A stretch of 64,000 nucleotides of DNA from Palaemon carinicauda (lineage: Eukaryota > Arthropoda > Malacostraca > Decapoda > Palaemonidae): the NCBI RefSeq assembly GCF_036898095.1, contig NC_090726.1:31888361-31952360 (forward strand), in the 5' to 3' direction. The notes under the pieces are model-generated. The model saw only the letters and a list, made by a program, of their open reading frames with translations. It was not told where the DNA came from and searched no databases. Positions within the stretch are counted from its first letter, which is position 1. Each line of letters starts with the position of its first letter. Positions 25,801-38,460 of this stretch are shown piece by piece. The position numbers and the translations under genes are program-made.

Positions 25801-26490
25801 ACAACCAGTTGCACAGGTCAACAAAAATGAAGAGATCCTAACATCGATTCAATGGATGATGGAATTGTTCCAAAAGGAACAAGAGACGATGCGGGAATCG
25901 CTCAAGCAGCAGCAGATACTGTTGCAAGAGAGGATGGACCGCCCCGGATCCACCAAGGGCACTGCTAAGAAGCTCCTTAGAGTGTCGGATCTCCCTCATT
26001 GCTCCGAAACTAATCCCTGGAGGTAATCGGAGCATATGCCCATGATGAATAGGAAACTGTTCGTCTCTGAGAAGTTGGGGGCCAGGTTGAATGAAGACCT
26101 TGAGTTCTGGCCTAACTTTTCGGCCTACCAAGACTGTTACGTGAGACAGCGGGATGAACATACAGCCTGAGACGAAACGGTACCCAAAGAGGTCATTGTC
26201 TTCGAACATGACAAGGCGTAAGCCATCCTCCTGAAAGCCTTGAAGGAAGCCGGGTACACCAACTCCAAGTCTCAGCACTGAGCAAGAAACATCCCACCTT
26301 TCTTGCCCCTTCCTCCATCTCTTTCTCCTTTTCGGAGAAAGCACTAGACTTTGCCGTCAAGGCAGTCGACGAGGGCAAACCCTAGAGGAATCTGTAAACC
26401 ATTCTCTCTAGCACTGTCTCCCTGTGAGAAGTGGAAGGATGTCCACCTAACCTTCTCCGTCTCTAAGTTGGAACCAGAGATAGCAGGCCA
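22824..26490 (+). mobile_element. Element H: leader plus gag of a YR-type retroelement, 3' truncated
   Basis: It starts with TGACAAATTCGGAGATAACT, similar to the terminal repeat at 55785. From about 23030 to 23660 the sequence is a diverged copy of 60240-60860, sharing CCTGATGGAAGG/CTTGATGGAAGG, CAGGGGACGTATTCT and AACGACATTTCC-type blocks. A broken gag frame follows. At about 26490 the sequence passes into the Tigger element, so RT and recombinase are missing. It also holds a 42-bp tandem duplication (24059-24100 and 24101-24142). Confidence 0.6.
25222..26026 (+). pseudogene. Element H gag-like Cys/His-rich protein, frameshifted
   Basis: From ATG at 25222 the frame encodes MEKCAALFCNHKGKDFCGHT, then KCRTHGPCC and a CPTC pair, a dense Cys/His pattern resembling a zinc-binding module. 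A stop near 25405 and a frame change lead into 25415-25768, which is acidic and Ser/Glu-rich. After another stop, 25772-26026 has a short Gln/Glu-rich coiled-coil-like segment (KEQETMRESLKQQQ). Its position between leader and missing pol supports gag. The exact family is not recognised. Confidence 0.5.
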
Positions 26491-27975
26491 ACTCCTTCAG
26501 GTCATCCGTCATAAGTTCCTCTTGGTGCTCCTCAATAAGCTCATCAATGTCGGCTTCATCAACTTCTAGACCCATGGACTTCCTGAGTGTAACGATCTCG
26601 GCAACTTCAGATTGAGCATCAGGTTTAGGATTATCAACATTTTCAGAATCAGCTTCAACTTGGTCTGCATGGAAGCCCTTGAAATCTCGTGTGGAGACGG
26701 CATCAGGCCACAGCTTCTTCCAAGCAGAGTTCAAGGTGCACCTCGAAACCTCCTGCCAAGCTTGATCGATGATTTTGAGGCATATGACAATATCAAAGTG
26801 CTTCTTCCAATATTGATGAAGGGTGAGGTTTGTGGTCTCAATGATTTCTTCTTATAATTTGAAATCACTTGCTGGTCCATGGGCTGGAGGAGAGGGGTGG
26901 TGTTCGGTGAAAGATAGAGAACCTTAATGAAGGAATATTCATCTACAGTATCTTCCTCAAGGGCAGGAGGGTGAGCAGGGGCATTGTCCAGCACCAGCAG
27001 GCATTTCATAGGGAGGTGCTTCTATTCCAAATAATTTCTCACAATATTCCTGGCATTTCATAGGGAGGTGCTTCTATTCCAAATAATTTCTCACAATATT
27101 CCAAAAAAAAATATATTTATCCACTCAATGAACAATTGTCTAATTCCCCAGGCTATTCCATTAGCCCTCCACAACACATTTAGATTTTCCTTAGTGACTT
27201 TGTGGGTCTTGAAGGCTCGATAAGTATCGGAGTGATATACCAGCAGGGGTTTCACCTTGCAATCCCCACTGGCATTTGCACAGAGTGCAAGGGTAAGCCT
27301 GTCCTTCATGGGCTTATGCCCAGGTAGCCTCTTTTCTTCTGCTGTGATGTACGTTCAACGTGGCATTTTTTTTTCCAAAAAAGCCTAGTCTTGTTGCAAT
27401 TGAAGACTTGCTGGGGACTGTAGCCTTCCCGGAGAGTCAACTCGTCGAATGCCTTAACAAAGGCTTCAGCTGCTTTCGTGTCCGAGCTTGCAGCCTCTCC
27501 ATGACGCATCACCGAATAAATGCCTGAGCGTCTCTTGAATTTTTCAAACCACCCAAGAGAAGCCTTGAACTCTGGTGGTTCCTGCTTCGATATTCCTTCT
27601 CCTGTATCGGCTTTGGCCTGAGCATGCACAAGATCACTGAAAATGGCGCTGGCTTTCGGGCAGATTATCGCTTTGATGATAGTGTCTCCAGCCATTTCCT
27701 TATCCTTTATCCAGACAAGCTGCAGTCTCTACATCTCATCGTGGATGTGGCTCCTCTTGCTGGAGAAAACAGTCACGCCCTTAGAACGTGTCGCTGCTTT
27801 GATAGCTTCCTTCTGCTTCAGGATTGTTCCTATCATAGACGGATTTTGGCCTTATTCCTTTGCGAGCACACTTAACCGCATGCCAGCCTCTATTTCTTGA
27901 TTATTTACATCTCCATCACAGTGAAAAACATATTCTTCTTCTTTCCCTTGACATCAGCGACTTTCTTGGGACCCA
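26447..27975 (-). pseudogene. Tigger-type (TIGD1-like) DDE transposase pseudogene
   Basis: From ATG at 27975 (-) the frame reads MGPKKVADVKGKKKN. It breaks within ~25 codons, then recovers in another frame for the helix-turn-helix region and SLGWFEKFKRRSGI (27306-27695), KPLLVYHSD (27091-27309) and CLLVLDNAPAHPP...PNTTPLLQPMDQ (26731-27009). The last is the second DDE Asp context. The first catalytic Asp position reads NCNKTR instead of the usual NCDET, so it is lost. A 52-bp tandem duplication at 27001-27102 also disrupts the frame. The C-terminal tail (26447-26734) is acidic and coiled-coil-like. Confidence 0.85.
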
Positions 27976-28406
27976 TGGCAAATGATGTAACGTAATATCA
28001 CACACGATACAGTACTGTACAATTGTTACAAAAGCAAAATCACAATCACTAAGTCAATGCATATGATACCCCTGCCGAAACGAGAAGACATAGGAACGCC
28101 AATGCGTAGATGCATGATGGGATACAGTACAGTAGATACTGACCAATAGAAGAGCAGGATTTCATGGTGGTAACTAGCATCCGAGTAGGGAGATAATCAA
28201 TGGGAGCGCGGGAGGATGGTAGTGAGTTTACGGGCTAGCGTCGCACAAATTTTAAAAACAGTCTCGGACACGGTCGGGCTCTCGCACTGTACCTTCTTTC
28301 ATTGTCTGAAACATTTTTCGTGATGCCAGTCGTAAAATTCTTCACCTCTCGTTTCGCTGAGTGAAAATTTCGTAAGCAGATTCTTTCGTATAGAGAGGTT
28401 TGACTG
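26490..28406 (-). mobile_element. Tigger/pogo-type DNA transposon, 3' truncated
   Basis: The right end TAGAGAGGTTTGACTG followed by TA at 28407-28408 is the complement of the familiar Tigger terminus CAGTCAAACCTCTCTA with its TA target. The interior (-) carries a decayed CENP-B/Tigger-type transposase. The opposite terminus is not found before the H gag sequence resumes near 26490, so that end is missing. Confidence 0.8.
27001..27102. repeat. 52-bp tandem duplication inside the transposase pseudogene
   Basis: Two adjacent copies of a unit beginning GCATTTCATAGGGAGGTGCT (27001 and 27053). 52 is not a multiple of three, so the duplication shifts the frame. Confidence 0.93.
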
Positions 28407-28614
28407 TACTAGGCTACGCAAGGAAAGTGATAATTACCTGCAGTGGTTGAAGCCAGCTTGCAGAGGGACACATTGCACTCTATCACAAGTGAGGGGAAGA
28501 TGAAGAACGGAAAAAATGCCAGACATACAGTAATCTCATTCATCCCAGTCCTAACCTGGGTAACCAATGCCCTCAACCATTTTCTACTTGTCCAACAAGG
28601 AGCCCGAGGTGTTT

Positions 28615-29061
28615 TTAAACCAATTGTTGAGCAGCCACCACAGGAGCAATAGTAAACGTATCGAGTCTCCGTGGGTCACGTCTTTTAAATAGTGGGTTGT
28701 AAACGTATTCTGATGTTTCCACACATCCGCCTGTAATATCTGCAACACAGAAAAGTTGCGTTTGAATGCCAGGGACGTGTTGTCGTTGAGCCAGAGGAGG
28801 ATCAGGGACTAGAGCTCTTTCAATCACTTGGCGTATCCAGGATGAAATAGCATTCTTTGTGATCCTCCTCTTAACCCTTCCAGAGCTAACAAAAAGTGAT
28901 GTTTGTCTGGGCCATGTTGCTGCAGTGCATTCAAGATATCTCAAACTCCTCACTGGGCACAGTAACAATTGATCTGGATCATTGGTTACAGAACGTAGAC
29001 TCATAATCTGAAAGGGCCCGAATCGAGGGTCCAGTACCCCTTGGATTTTGAGTCTTAGCAA
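28615..29061 (-). pseudogene. Element K tyrosine recombinase, C-terminal remnant
   Basis: The frame contains NDPDQLLLCPVRSLRYLECT, KNAISSWIRQVIERA and a degraded end RRLDTFTIAPVVAAQQLV. This parallels element D (DQLPLCPVRALRSYL) and the end of A/C (TLGPFVAASAVV). The HxxR catalytic pair is not intact. Confidence 0.65.
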
Positions 29062-29440
29062 TGAGCTCAGGGAAAAAGCTGATTGTCACTTCCCCCAATC
29101 CCCTTGAATGGGCGATGTCATATGAGAGGCCATGTAGTTCAGTGACTCTTTGCCGAGGCTAAAGCGAGCAGGGACGCCATCTTCAAAGTGAGGTTTTGGT
29201 CAATGCATGGAGTAATGATTCGTAAGGAGGTACTTTTAAGGACCTTAATATGTGAAACACGTTCCAGGGAGGAGTCCTGATCTCTGACTGAGGGCAAGTG
29301 ATCTCATAACTCCGTATGAATAAAGAAAGCTCCAAAAGAAGAAGAAATATCGACTCCTTTCAGCTTAAAGGCGAGGCTCAAGGCTGAGTGATAGCCTTTC
29401 ACCGCCGAAACTGAAAAGAGCTTTTCCTCCCGAAGGTATA

Positions 29441-29820
29441 CTATACAAGGAACGCCGCTATTACGGGAATAGAGGCATCAAGAGGAGAGATATTCCTTCC
29501 ACAACACCAACCACAGAAGAATTGTCCATTTTGCCTGGTACACTGAGGCTGATGGCTTATGCAAGTATCTGGACATTCTCTCAGCAACTTGTGAAAAGCC
29601 CTTCTGAGAGAGGTGACACTGGATAGTCTCCAGGCGTTTAGTCGAAGAGACTGCACGGTTCTGTGGAAGATGTTTGAGTAGATCTGGTCGTGTAGGGAGT
29701 TCTCTCGGTAGATCTACTAGTAGTTGCAGAAGGTCCGGGAACCAAGCTGTGAACTGATGCACAACACAAAAAACAGGCTTTTCCCTATAAGGGAAGGAAG
29801 CCCAAAGCAGGGCCCCATGT
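29441..29820 (-). pseudogene. Element K methyltransferase-like end and recombinase N-terminus
   Basis: The 223-aa frame at 29478-30149 carries LVDLPRELPTRPDLLKHLPQ (cf. LVDVPRTLPLRVDLLRQPH in C). It then has ETIQCHLSQKGFSQVAERMS and SASVYQAKWTI, the YR N-terminal pattern. It is interrupted near 29500. Confidence 0.55.
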
Positions 29821-29849
29821 GTCTTGGCCTCACAAAACTCCATGAGCTT

Positions 29850-30093
29850 TGTAGGGCATGGTGGCGAGAGGCGACGGACGCAAGCAGTCGGCAGGCACCA
29901 CCATGTGTAGCCATAACCCTGAAGGTTTAGTCTACAAGACTTGTCAATGGGAGAAGCAGCGACTGTAAGCGGTCGGCAGGCATCACCATCTGCGGCAATG
30001 ACTCCGAAGGGATATTTGTGCATGAGGCTTATTGTACCCTGGGGGCATGATGGTAAAGCCACAAATCGCAAGCAGTCGGCCGTTCTCACCATA
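29850..30093 (-). repeat. Element K gag tandem repeats (part 1)
   Basis: Alternating ~85-bp half-units recognisable by CAGTCGGCAGGCA-CACCAT, CTGAAGG and CATGAGGCTT/ACAAGACTTGT blocks. Part 2 is at 39227-39520. Confidence 0.75.
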
Positions 30094-31360
30094 CAGGTAG
30101 CCGTCGACTTACGACAGAGATAGGGACCGAGAGATGCGTCGTAAGTCAATTTTGAAGAAGTGAAGTTTCTGTAGATTTATTATGATGTGTCATGATTCGA
30201 CAATCATCTCGATCATATTTTATCAATATTTTCTTACTGTTTATCATTATTTCATTTTTTTTATTTCATAGGATATCACAAGCTTTAATAAAGCATTATT
30301 GTATTCCATTTTTTAATTTCGGTAGCATTTTACCAATCAAGAATTACTTAATAATTTTTTATTTTTGGTTATGATCAGTTGATCTGAAGGTCCTGCTTCA
30401 CTATAATTTTATATAATTTCTTCACTTATTCAAAATATCCTCATGATGAATATTACATCCGTGCTAATATATTACAGTAAATCACAGTTTTCATAGTTTG
30501 TTTTAGCCATTATTATTTGTAATCCTTCAAAATCATTCTCGCTCTTTCTCTGTGCATGTGTGTGCTCGCATGCATATGGGTAGTTCATTTTTAGAAGCGT
30601 CATTTAGTATTCAATTTTAAGTTCATTATTAAGCCTTCATATTTCATTATTGTGTTTAATTGTGGCTTTATTAAAGCATGTTTATATTCTATTTTTCAAT
30701 TTCTTGAGCATTTCAATAATATACTGTATATATCTCTTTCTTTTTTTTTTCTTTAATTCTAATTCACTGTTAAATCTTCATGTTTCTTTGGATATTATAA
30801 GAAATTCTTTGTATCATTACTCAATACTTTGATTATGGCAATATTAGTAACACATCGAAAGGAATTCACTTGATTTGCCATTCGCCTTCCGCTAGAAATA
30901 AGACGACGTTAGAATTTTTTTTCTTAAATTTACGGTAAGTTGTACTAATCTCAACTTGATACAGACCACTAAAACACTTTCGGTAATAGAAATACTGTAA
31001 TAAGATTACTTTGTAACACGCCAAAAGGAAATCATTCGGTTTGCCAGAGCTCTTCCGCCAGAAATATGACGTCACAAGACAAGTGACGTAAACTCTACGA
31101 ATAATGACTTGCAAAATATGTAAATCCCTTTTCTTTTCTCTTGCAAGAAATGAAAGAAAATACTAACTTACAAAGCAAACATACTGTATTTCATTTTCAT
31201 AATGTAAAAGAAAATATATTTTTAAGAAAATATTTGTAATATTAGTGTACTTTCTTTTGATAAATATCGATCTATTATTAGAGATTAAATAAAATTAGCG
31301 CTGAGTTAAATTTACGCTACGTAGTACTCATAACAACCGATACAGAACCACAAAATACTT

Positions 31361-31675
31361 TCTGGGTCGACCTGTGACGGCCGGCGAAAAAGTCCTTCTT
31401 TGTACTTTTTCTGATATAAATCTTCCAAATATACCAGAGAAAATTAAAAGCATGGAATGCAGAGGTTACAACCCTCGCGCGAGCACCTTGTTGGTGTCGT
31501 ATATCTTAACAAGGGCGTTTGTAAAACACTATTCACAGGCTGTCTTCCATTTAGATAATCCCTTCATCAAAGGGGGAGGGCCGTGACAGGCCCTAGAGAA
31601 TACAGTTGGGTTACCCTACCGACACCTACCACTCGCGCTCACCAGGTCATCCTTCTGTTTTGGACTTGCCAGCAA
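31361..31675 (+). repeat. Element E left ITR
   Basis: Inverted match to 38490-38820, including the blocks CTCGCGCGAGCACCTTGTTG, GTAAAACACTATTCACAGGC and CACCAGGTCATCCTTCTG. Confidence 0.85.
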
Positions 31676-33411
31676 AGTTGATAAGTGTTTTGCCCAGTGT
31701 TTTTCGAAGTGATTGTCGTTAATTCAACATGACTGACGTTGCTACTTCACCCTTACCAATGTTAAGTACCATAGTTTGTTTTGGCAGCTTTTGACAGTAC
31801 CGGGCATTTGTTCTGTTTCCAATTTGGTGGTTTTTAGTTTTGGAAGCGATTGTCCTGCCGAGGTATCGGCAGCCATTTTGGTTTATGTTCGCTTCGGTAA
31901 ATATTCTAGTTATTTTTGCCCATCTGGTACTCTGTCATCTAGGTTATATCACTTACGTTTTATGGCCTTTTTGTGTTATCATTAATTTTTACTATGGTAT
32001 TTATTTGCTTGCAAGTCCAATTTGGACCTACGAAGAATAGCGATTTAAAGAATAGCGAATTAAAGTTTAGCGATTTAGTCTGTTAGTTTGTACTCGCCTC
32101 AGTGGCTTCGATTTAGACTATATCCTTGTTTATTTGTTACGTTGTCGTTATTCTTCGTTCTTGGTTATTACAATTACTAAGAAAAGCAATCAATTTTATT
32201 AATTTTCTTGTTTTATTGTGTGATGTTAGTTTTTATTATGTAACCTTGAGAGCGAAAACAGAGACTGCTCGTTCCCTGTTCTACGGATATGAGTTATCCC
32301 TTCTCTCGTTTTCTTTGTTAGCTCGAGTAAGAGAGGTGAATTTCCCGTTCTCCGTTTTTATACGATCACGAGTTATTCAGGCCTCCTCTTAGTATCAGAG
32401 TTGATGATAGTACGTTTAATATTATAAACGTTTTTATTGATGTGGTTACTGTTAATATAGCTAACACTATTAATAGGTACGTTAGTGTATGAGTCATTAA
32501 TTGGGGTCGTTTTATACCGACACCCTTAGCTCCGCCTTGAGTTATGCTTAGCTCCGCCTTGAGTTATGCTCCGCTATATGGATACTCATTGGGTGAGAAC
32601 TAGTTAACGTACAGGAGCAGATTTTTGGAGTGCTACGGTGAAATCCGGCACTCGGACTCCGGCTGAAGCCTTTTACACACGAACCTTTGTCATGTTTGAT
32701 CATAATTACACCGTTACGGCCGGCTTCATGGGAGATAACACAATCATTCATTGAGGTTAATGTTATCGTACCGGGAACGGTCACGATATCACGGTGACGG
32801 GCCTTTGCTACCGGATCTCCGGTACAAACAGAGATCAAGCAGACGGCCAGAACCGGAGTTAACAATGTGATACCGATGAAGACTTCACAGTTTCATTATT
32901 ACGGTCCCTTTTTCATCGAATCTCCGGCTTCACTGGAGATAACACAAACATTCAGTATTAGAGAATGTTATCGTACCGCTGAGGATCACGTTTTCACGAT
33001 GACGGACCTTTGTCACTAGTTCTCCGTTACAAACAGAGATCAATCAGACGATCAGAATCAGGGTATGAACCCTTTTTCATGAATAATCACAATATCGTTA
33101 TGACGATCCTTTTCATCGAATCTCCGGCTTAACCGGATATCGTACAGGCGATCAGCATTGTGGTTAATATTAGTTTTCCTCTGGTGTTCACGTTGTCACT
33201 ATGACGGACCTTTGTACCGGGGATTGTTACCGGACCTCCGGTACAGACAGAGATCACTCAGACCACGGGTGGCCAATCTCTTGTTTTGCTGTAAAGGAAA
33301 GGATTTAACATGAATACAAAGTAAACTGTACTTACTTTAATGACACTTTGAATTTGTGTTGGTAATATTCATTAGTTATTCTTGAAAGTCCTAATAAAAA
33401 TATATGAACAT

Positions 33412-33858
33412 AACTATGCCTATATTTATGCATATATTTAATTCTAACTATGTATAAATATGGATAAATATCCATACAACATCGTGTTCAAATAGAAATA
33501 AATTGATTATGCCTATATTTATGCATTTTCAATTTTAACTATGCCTAAATATGAATAAATATCCATACAACATAGAGTTCAAATAGAAATAAATTGATTG
33601 TGCCTATATTTGTGCATATTCAATTCTAACTATACCTAAATATGAATAAATATTCATACAACATCGTGTTCAAATAGAAATAAATTGTTTATGCCTTTAT
33701 TTATGCATATTCAATTCTAACTATGCCTAAATATGAATAAATATCCATACAACATAGTGTTCAAATAGAAATAAGTTTCCACTCAGTACTGGGAACCGAA
33801 CGTTGGCCCCTTCTAATGAAGGGCCGGGTCGAGACTAACCATGCCATGAGAGGCTATC
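33412..33858 (-). mobile_element. tRNA-derived SINE with four ~92-bp tail repeats
   Basis: Read on the minus strand, the head (about 33858-33785) has CATGGCATGGTTAGTCTCGA (box A-like) and ACGTTCGGTTCCC (box B-like). It is the same head as the SINE at 49184-49271. The tail is four tandem copies of a 91-93-bp AT-rich unit (starts near 33415, 33508, 33599 and 33690). Confidence 0.7.
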
Positions 33859-34094
33859 TACTGTTCCTTGAAACTCTGGTCAGTGAACAGATGAATCAAT
33901 AGAATACTAATAGCCAGTAAATAATGTTAGACCCGGTTCTGAACGTCTGAGTCAGGGGTGGCCAACCTGTGGCGGATGCGCCAACAGTGTCACATTTCAT
34001 GAATACAAGTGTCGAACTATACCCCAAAAGATAGTACATTAAATGACTTTTCTTTAAAATTGATTTTTATGAGTTATACAGCTGATCCCAGCCT

Positions 34095-35302
34095 GTGAAT
34101 AGGATCACTAACCAAAGTTCAAGGAACATCCAGACTTATGTCCCCTTTCTGTTACAGAAGGTTCGCCTACATGGTTCCCGTCAGGATGATGATGAATCTC
34201 TCTGGCCTACAAGAGAGGCTCTCCGCCCTTGGGTATCAAGGTTGGGAAGAAATGCTCCATCTAGAGGTCCCTATCTCCTCAGAGTGTCCTCTTTAAGGTT
34301 GGACGACGACCCCATGGACGGGCAGGTAGGTGGGGATGAGTTTTGAGCCTTCAGCTTTGCAATTACCTACGTCACCGACCTAGGACCCTTAATGGATCCT
34401 GATGTTCATGTTACCCTGCATAAACCGTGACTGCTAAAAGCAACACATTCTAGGGAAAACCAAGGGGCTATGACGGAGCTCAAAAGTATGGTAGTGAGTC
34501 GGATCCGTTCAGGAACTCGGAAGTTTCCCCCTACAGCCCCAGGCATATCGAAGTAACCTCCTTCGATAAAAACAACGCATAGAGATTTGCCTTACATGTT
34601 CCATATATAGATGGTACCATAAATCTGGATGGCATAGATGTCCTCCCTCTGGGGGACCTAGATTTTACTCCCAGGTACTAGAATTCCCGTTCAACGGATT
34701 CGTTCGATTGAAAGAGATTGCCTTGGTTAGGTTAGGCAAGGTACCGAAGGTAACAGTATTATTTCCTAAAGGGCAGGCCCGATCTGTCTGGACCAGGATG
34801 TTGTCAGTCTGGGGGGTACGATAATTCCAAGATCTGCCCATCCAATTCGACCTACACGTTTGATGGTCTGATCGGGTTAGTTGTGGGAAATACTTTCTGT
34901 CTGAGGCCTCTATCAGACAGGAATCGATAGTCGGTTACCCACTCGTCATCACAGCCTTCCTCTGATTCGACGTCTATGCATCCAAATCCCCCTCATCAGG
35001 TGGTCTACCTCACTGATTCCCCAGGTACACAGCCCAACCCCGTTGGGATGTTTTACCTGCATACAGCCCTAGATCCGAACCCTCAGGCTCCTCTCATGGA
35101 CACCAGAGAGGAAGCTACAGGAGTAGAAGACAGTCTCGCCATCGAGGCGGACCTAGGAAAAAGGGGGCTCGGAGAAGGAAAGTACCTAGATTCACCCCCT
35201 CACAACGCGGTGGTCCCGGTAGGGGGTAGACTTTACCACTTTCGAGACCATTGGACCTTCGGTCTGTGGGCTCATAGCATAATCTCTAAAGGTTTGAGGT
35301 GA
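34095..35302 (+). pseudogene. Element E gag-like region
   Basis: Fragments 34095-34346 and 34976-35302 are open but have no diagnostic motif. They are placed as gag/linker because they precede RT in an otherwise ordered element. Confidence 0.35.
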
Positions 35303-35527
35303 AAATGGCCACAAGGTCCTCCTCCTCCACCAGTGACCTTCTCCCAGAAATCCACTCCCATTCTGAAAGAGTACACCACAGGGTTACTCAAGAAGAAGCA
35401 ATCAAACGGGATCGATCACTGAAGTTCCAAAGCCACCTGTTCACAATTCCGAAGAAAGGCTTGTCGCATTGAGAGTGGACCTGGACTTGTCAAGCTAAAC
35501 TCTTACATTCTCTGCGACAAGTTCCGG

Positions 35528-35868
35528 ATGTTGACTATCTCTCGGGTACGGACCTTACTTCCCCGTAGGACCGTCACCACCTCTGTCGATCTTACCGACG
35601 ACTATTATCTTGCGCCTATGGCTCGAAACTTCTCTTCTTATCTGGGTTTCCGCCTAAGCAGGAAAGCCTTTGTGTTCAAGACATGCCCTTTGGCCTCAAC
35701 ATTGATCCCAGGATATTCACGAAACTGGGAGAGAGAGTGTTAGAACAACTCAGGAACCAAGAGATACAGATCATTGCTTATCTGGCCGGTTGGCTCATTT
35801 GGGCCCGGCCGGTCATAGAAGGCAACAGAGTTACGAAGGAATTACTTCAATTTCTCGACAACCTGTGA
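35528..35868 (+). pseudogene. Element E reverse transcriptase, catalytically dead
   Basis: The first frame has SVDLTDDYY (motif A) and YLGFRLSRKAFVFK. The second, overlapping frame continues MPFGLNIDPRIFTKLGE (motif B) and IAYLAGWLIWA, where YLDDW is expected. Both catalytic Asp residues of the Y-x-D-D box are replaced and a frameshift near 35690 separates the motifs. Confidence 0.85.
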
Positions 35869-35919
35869 TTTCGGGTCAATCTCCAAAAAATCTCTCCTGC
35901 AACCATCAGTCCGCTTAGA

Positions 35920-36687
35920 ATGGTTAGCCATTCAGTGGGACCTTTCGAAGCACACGTTGTCTCTCCCTTCCAAAAGGTAAGAGGAATAGTTTCCAAGATC
36001 AAAAAAATTTTCTCAAACACAAACAGGTGTCCGAAGAGCCTTAGAAAGTATCCTCGGACTTTTCCAATTCACTTCAGTAACAGATCTCCTAATAAAAGCC
36101 AAACTCAAAGACATCAATCGAGTTTGGAGAAAGAGAGCTACAGTACCTATAAGAGACATGGTCTCGAAGATCCCCTCTGTCTTGAAAACGAGACTACGCC
36201 CATGGTCCGAACCGAAGGACCTCTCCAATCGGTTCCTCTACAATTCCCACCTCCACAAGTGACATTCCATACAGCCGCGTCTCTAAGTGGATGGGGGGGA
36301 TTACTCCGAACATCAGATGTTTCAGGTTCTTGGTCACTCTCCATGAAACAGTCCCATATCATTGTTCTCAAAGCCATGGCAGTGTTCTTGACCCTGAAGA
36401 GAGACTCTCCTCCGAGGTCGACCCACATCAGAGTAGTGTCAGACAGCACAGACGCAGTACACTACGTCAACAGGGGAGGATCCAAGTCACCCAACCTGAA
36501 TCAGATCCTGGTCACTATCTTCGCCTGGGCAACAGAAGAGAACTGGTTCCTGTCAGCACCTCACCTAGCGGGAGGCCAGAATGTGAGAGCGGACTCACTA
36601 TCCAGGACGGATCCACTGGAGTCAGAATGGTCTCTAGACATAATTTCATTCCGGTGGATACTCAGGCTCGTTCCAGCCTCCAGGTAG
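35920..36687 (+). pseudogene. Element E RNase H domain
   Basis: A 255-codon frame with VTFHTAASLSGWGG (first catalytic Asp position is Ala), IIVLKAMAVF (Glu position changed), VSDSTDAVHYVNRGG and LAGGQNVRADSLSR. This is a recognisable DIRS/gypsy-type RNase H with at least one catalytic carboxylate lost. Confidence 0.8.
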
Positions 36688-36902
36688 ATCGATTCGCAAC
36701 TCAGATGAATCACTAACTTCCTTGTTATGTGACCCCAACCCTGGACCCTCGGGCTTATGCCATGGACGCATTACCCCGGGATTGGAACCATTAGAAGAAG
36801 ATTTCCCTATCTCCCCCAGGGAATCTTCTAAAAACTTTTACACAAACTACGCTCCTTCCGGGGGCGCAGTGGCTTTAGTACCACCTCACTGGCCAAGAAC
36901 AG

Positions 36903-37994
36903 TTGGTTTCCTCTCCTCCTCGAGTTGAAACTCAGTCCCATCCGGATCCCGTTCCTCAAACTGACCCGAGTATCCAAACTCACTGTGTCAGATTACTCAA
37001 GGATAGCCAAAACTCTAACGTTGTGGACTACAGGAAGTTGGCAGCTCGTAAAGATGCGAACATTGAACCGGAAACGATCTCTTCATCGAATGGGACAAAA
37101 GGGACTCGACAATTCGCCAATATGATTCGGCCGTTAACAACTAGTAGGTCCCCTAAGAGTGCAGACCATACTCGTATGTCCCCGCATTTAGCCATCTCTT
37201 TCTTGAGGTTCCTATTTGTCAAAGGCCTAACAGTTAGCACTTTAACCACCATCAAGTCAGCTTTGAAGAAGATCTTCCTTGTTGGGTTCAACATTAACCT
37301 AGCTGATTCCTATTTCTCATCAACACCAAAAACATGTGCTAGGCTTCGACCTTCGGTTCGGCCACAAAAGGACTCTTGGTCTCTGAATGGTGTTCTCAAA
37401 CTTGCGATGGACACGGACAATGAATCCTGCTCTTATATCACTCTTCTTAGGAAGACTTTATTTCTAACGGCTATGGCCTCAGGTGATGGAACATCAGAAC
37501 TAGCAGCTCTCTCATGAAACCCGGAAAACATAGATTTCCTCCCTTCAGCCGAAGTACTCCTTTTCCAGACAAAGCTTCCCTAGCTAAAAAATGAGGATCC
37601 GCAAAATAGGTGCTCCCCTCGGAAGATTATTCTTCATCCCCAGGATTTTTCTCCGTGTACAGTCACACTCTCAAGCCCCTTTTTAGCTAGAACTGCCACC
37701 CGCTCGTCTGGCCCCTTGGTTATCAGGGAACAAGGAGGTACTATTTCCATTCACGGTATCAGGCAACAAATCCTCTACTTCATTAAACATACTAATCCGG
37801 AATCATTTCCCCAGGCTCATGATATACGGACAGTAGATGCCTCCAACAATGACTTCCAGAACAGGGACTTTGATGATTTTAAAAAATATACGGGTTGGAA
37901 ATCCCCTATGGTTGTCAAACGCCAATATCTAAAGATCTTACAGGCCCTTAAATACCCGACGATGGCAGGGGGGAGCCTTATCTCTCCCCATTAA
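36903..37994 (+). pseudogene. Element E tyrosine recombinase
   Basis: 36903-37517 carries the N-terminal and core region (HLAISFLRFLFVKGLTVSTL, TAMASGDGTSELAALS). The position of the first catalytic Arg, KRVSEL in A, reads DGTSEL. After a stop, 37716-37994 gives the C-terminal catalytic part AHDIRTVDASN, FTGWKS-like KYTGWKSPMVV and RQYLKILQAL, keeping HxxR, Trp and Tyr. Two breaks and the missing Arg make it inactive. Confidence 0.82.
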
Positions 37995-38372
37995 TCTCCT
38001 CTTCTTCCTTTCTTCCATCTCTTCTCTTCTCCCTCCTACCCGCCACTCACACCACGTCGCCGCTCTCCTTGGTAGTTCGTTAGCCCTATGATATTTGCCA
38101 TGTTTAATTCCTATGGTTTAACTGTTATTGTAGTTACCGTTCCTTTAATGTTTAGATATACTTAGACATGTAAGGTTTGATGCCTTTTGCGATTCGACAC
38201 TCAGTTGGTTCCTTGTCGTCATTATTATTTAACCTTACGTTCCCTATGTCATTTGGCTAGTTGGTAATTGGACGTTTCTTACATTATTATATTATATTAT
38301 TGTCGTACATGGTGATTGTATTCTCCGCATTATGTTATTACTTTATTGGGCTTGGAAGGCGTTCTCTGGTAC

Positions 38373-38460
38373 TTTTTCACCGGCCGTCACAGATCGACCC
38401 AGAAAAGGGATTTTGACGAAGGAAAAATCTATTTCTGGGGAGAGACCTGTGACGCCCGGT
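38373..38460 (+). repeat. Element E internal complementary region (ICR)
   Basis: The first half is the inverse of the element's left end (GACCCAGA...). The second half (38403-38460) is the inverse of its right end (38795-38851). Read on the minus strand, the two halves spell right end joined to left end. Confidence 0.85.

Noticed and set aside
33412..33776. CRISPR-like array (four ~92-bp repeats)
   Set aside because: There are no unique spacers, the whole unit is repeated, and the genome is eukaryotic. It is a SINE tail array.
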